From the NCBI GenBank assembly GCA_963695075.1, contig CAVOFR010000003.1, positions 722,334 to 786,333 of the forward strand: 64,000 bases of DNA, read 5' to 3'. This stretch comes from CAWCAL01 sp963695075. GTDB taxonomy: Bacteria > Actinomycetota > Acidimicrobiia > Acidimicrobiales > CAWCAL01. A program made the translations under genes and the position numbers. This document shows positions 63,630 to 64,000 of this stretch, piece after piece. Position 1 is the first letter of the stretch; every line of letters begins with the position of its first letter. Under the pieces are notes generated by a model that saw nothing but the letters and a program-made list of their open reading frames with translations, ran no database searches and was not told the origin of the DNA.

Positions 63630-64000
63630 GTGACCCCAGCAAACGTGCTGGGCCACTACCCCGGATACGGCATGGGCGTGGTCGACTTCGTCGACCCGCA
63701 GGACCGCGGTCTGGGCCGTCCACGCCGGCGAGCTGTCCCCCGGCCTGAGCCAGGGCCTCAGCTCGATCATCCCGTGGACGATAACCTTCGAGTGCATCGA
63801 CGACAACTGCGACGACGAGTACAGCAACCCCAATCTGGTCCTCATCGAGGACCCGACCCCGGCGGCGGGTCAGACGGTCAACGTGGCCAGCGAAGGCTTG
63901 GTGCCGCGCGTGACCGTCGACATCGTCCTGGAGGATGGCCCCGGCCCGGATGCGAACCTCGGGACATCGGTCATCGAGCCCGACACGTCGCCATGCGCGC
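63630..64000 (+). CDS. hypothetical exported protein, 3' truncated by window edge, frameshifted
   Basis: Open from after a stop at 63597 through GTG 63630 (VTPANVLGHYPGYGMGVVDFVDP); at about 63695 the frame changes to WAVHAGELSPGLSQGLSSIIPWTITFECIDDNCDDEYSNPNLVLIEDPTPAAGQTVNVASEG. Composition, with Cys and Asp and no helix, suggests an extracellular domain. Start and identity are unknown. It faces the CapD-like fragment. Confidence 0.4.
   Translation, partial: MTPANVLGHYPGYGMGVVDFVDPQDRGLGRPRRRAVPRPEPGPQLDHPVDDNLRVHRRQLRRRVQQPQSGPHRGPDPGGGSDGQRGQRRLGAARDRRHRPGGWPRPGCEPRDIGHRARHVAMR

Overview
The window is about 64 kb of GC-rich DNA from an actinobacterium. The MtrAB/GerMN-lipoprotein set, a DUF3097 protein, a DUF6457 protein, septum-formation-domain proteins and the very high GC together suggest Actinomycetota. 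A marine or soil lineage such as Acidimicrobiia is my inference, not something the sequence proves. No rRNA, tRNA or CRISPR array was seen.

Layout. (1) 1-4.7 kb: a CNNM/DUF21 membrane protein and a STAS protein on the minus strand, then an OmpR-type regulator, sensor kinase and GerMN lipoprotein (mtrA-mtrB-lpqB-like). (2) 4.9-10.7 kb: a complete Mrp Na+/H+ antiporter operon (A/B fused, then C, D, E, F, G), almost all with 4-bp ATGA overlaps. (3) 10.7-21.7 kb: a stress and ion-homeostasis block with a bacterial eRF1-like protein, a DksA/TraR zinc finger, three universal stress proteins, a KhtT/KhtU K+/H+ antiporter pair, small membrane proteins, a methyltransferase and a beta-carbonic anhydrase, separated by unusually long non-coding stretches. 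(4) 21.7-24.2 kb: an excisionase and a tyrosine integrase, convergent, surrounded by CGGTAG-type repeats and hairpins. This looks like one end of an integrated element that may include the block to its left. (5) 24.2-55 kb: dense, intact chromosomal genes, including acyl-CoA dehydrogenase, cysS, a GGDEF protein, valS, an MscS channel, modABC, a GntR regulator, a PII protein, nrdAB, an AbiEi/DUF559 protein, a PKD lipoprotein, a second GGDEF protein, a winged-helix AAA ATPase, an acyltransferase, a VIT transporter, a nuclease/phosphatase, msrA, a trypsin-like protease and signal peptidase I. (6) 55-64 kb: a site-2 protease, a MazEF-type toxin-antitoxin pair, a UnbU-UnbV (enediyne E5/E4-like) locus, and a degraded polysaccharide region with glycosyltransferase and CapD-like fragments.

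Two window-wide patterns stand out. First, at least four families of short palindromic or inverted repeats recur between genes of the core region, usually right after stop codons. One family brackets the AbiEi/DUF559 gene. Second, single-base frameshifts in otherwise conserved genes are concentrated in the first 7 kb and the last 9 kb, while the middle is almost clean. That points to sequencing or assembly error at the ends, or to real decay there; I cannot tell which from sequence alone.

Functionally, the left half is about membrane ion homeostasis and stress: Mrp, KhtTU, universal stress proteins and carbonic anhydrase under nearby two-component control. The right half is housekeeping, with defence-like and envelope genes interspersed.
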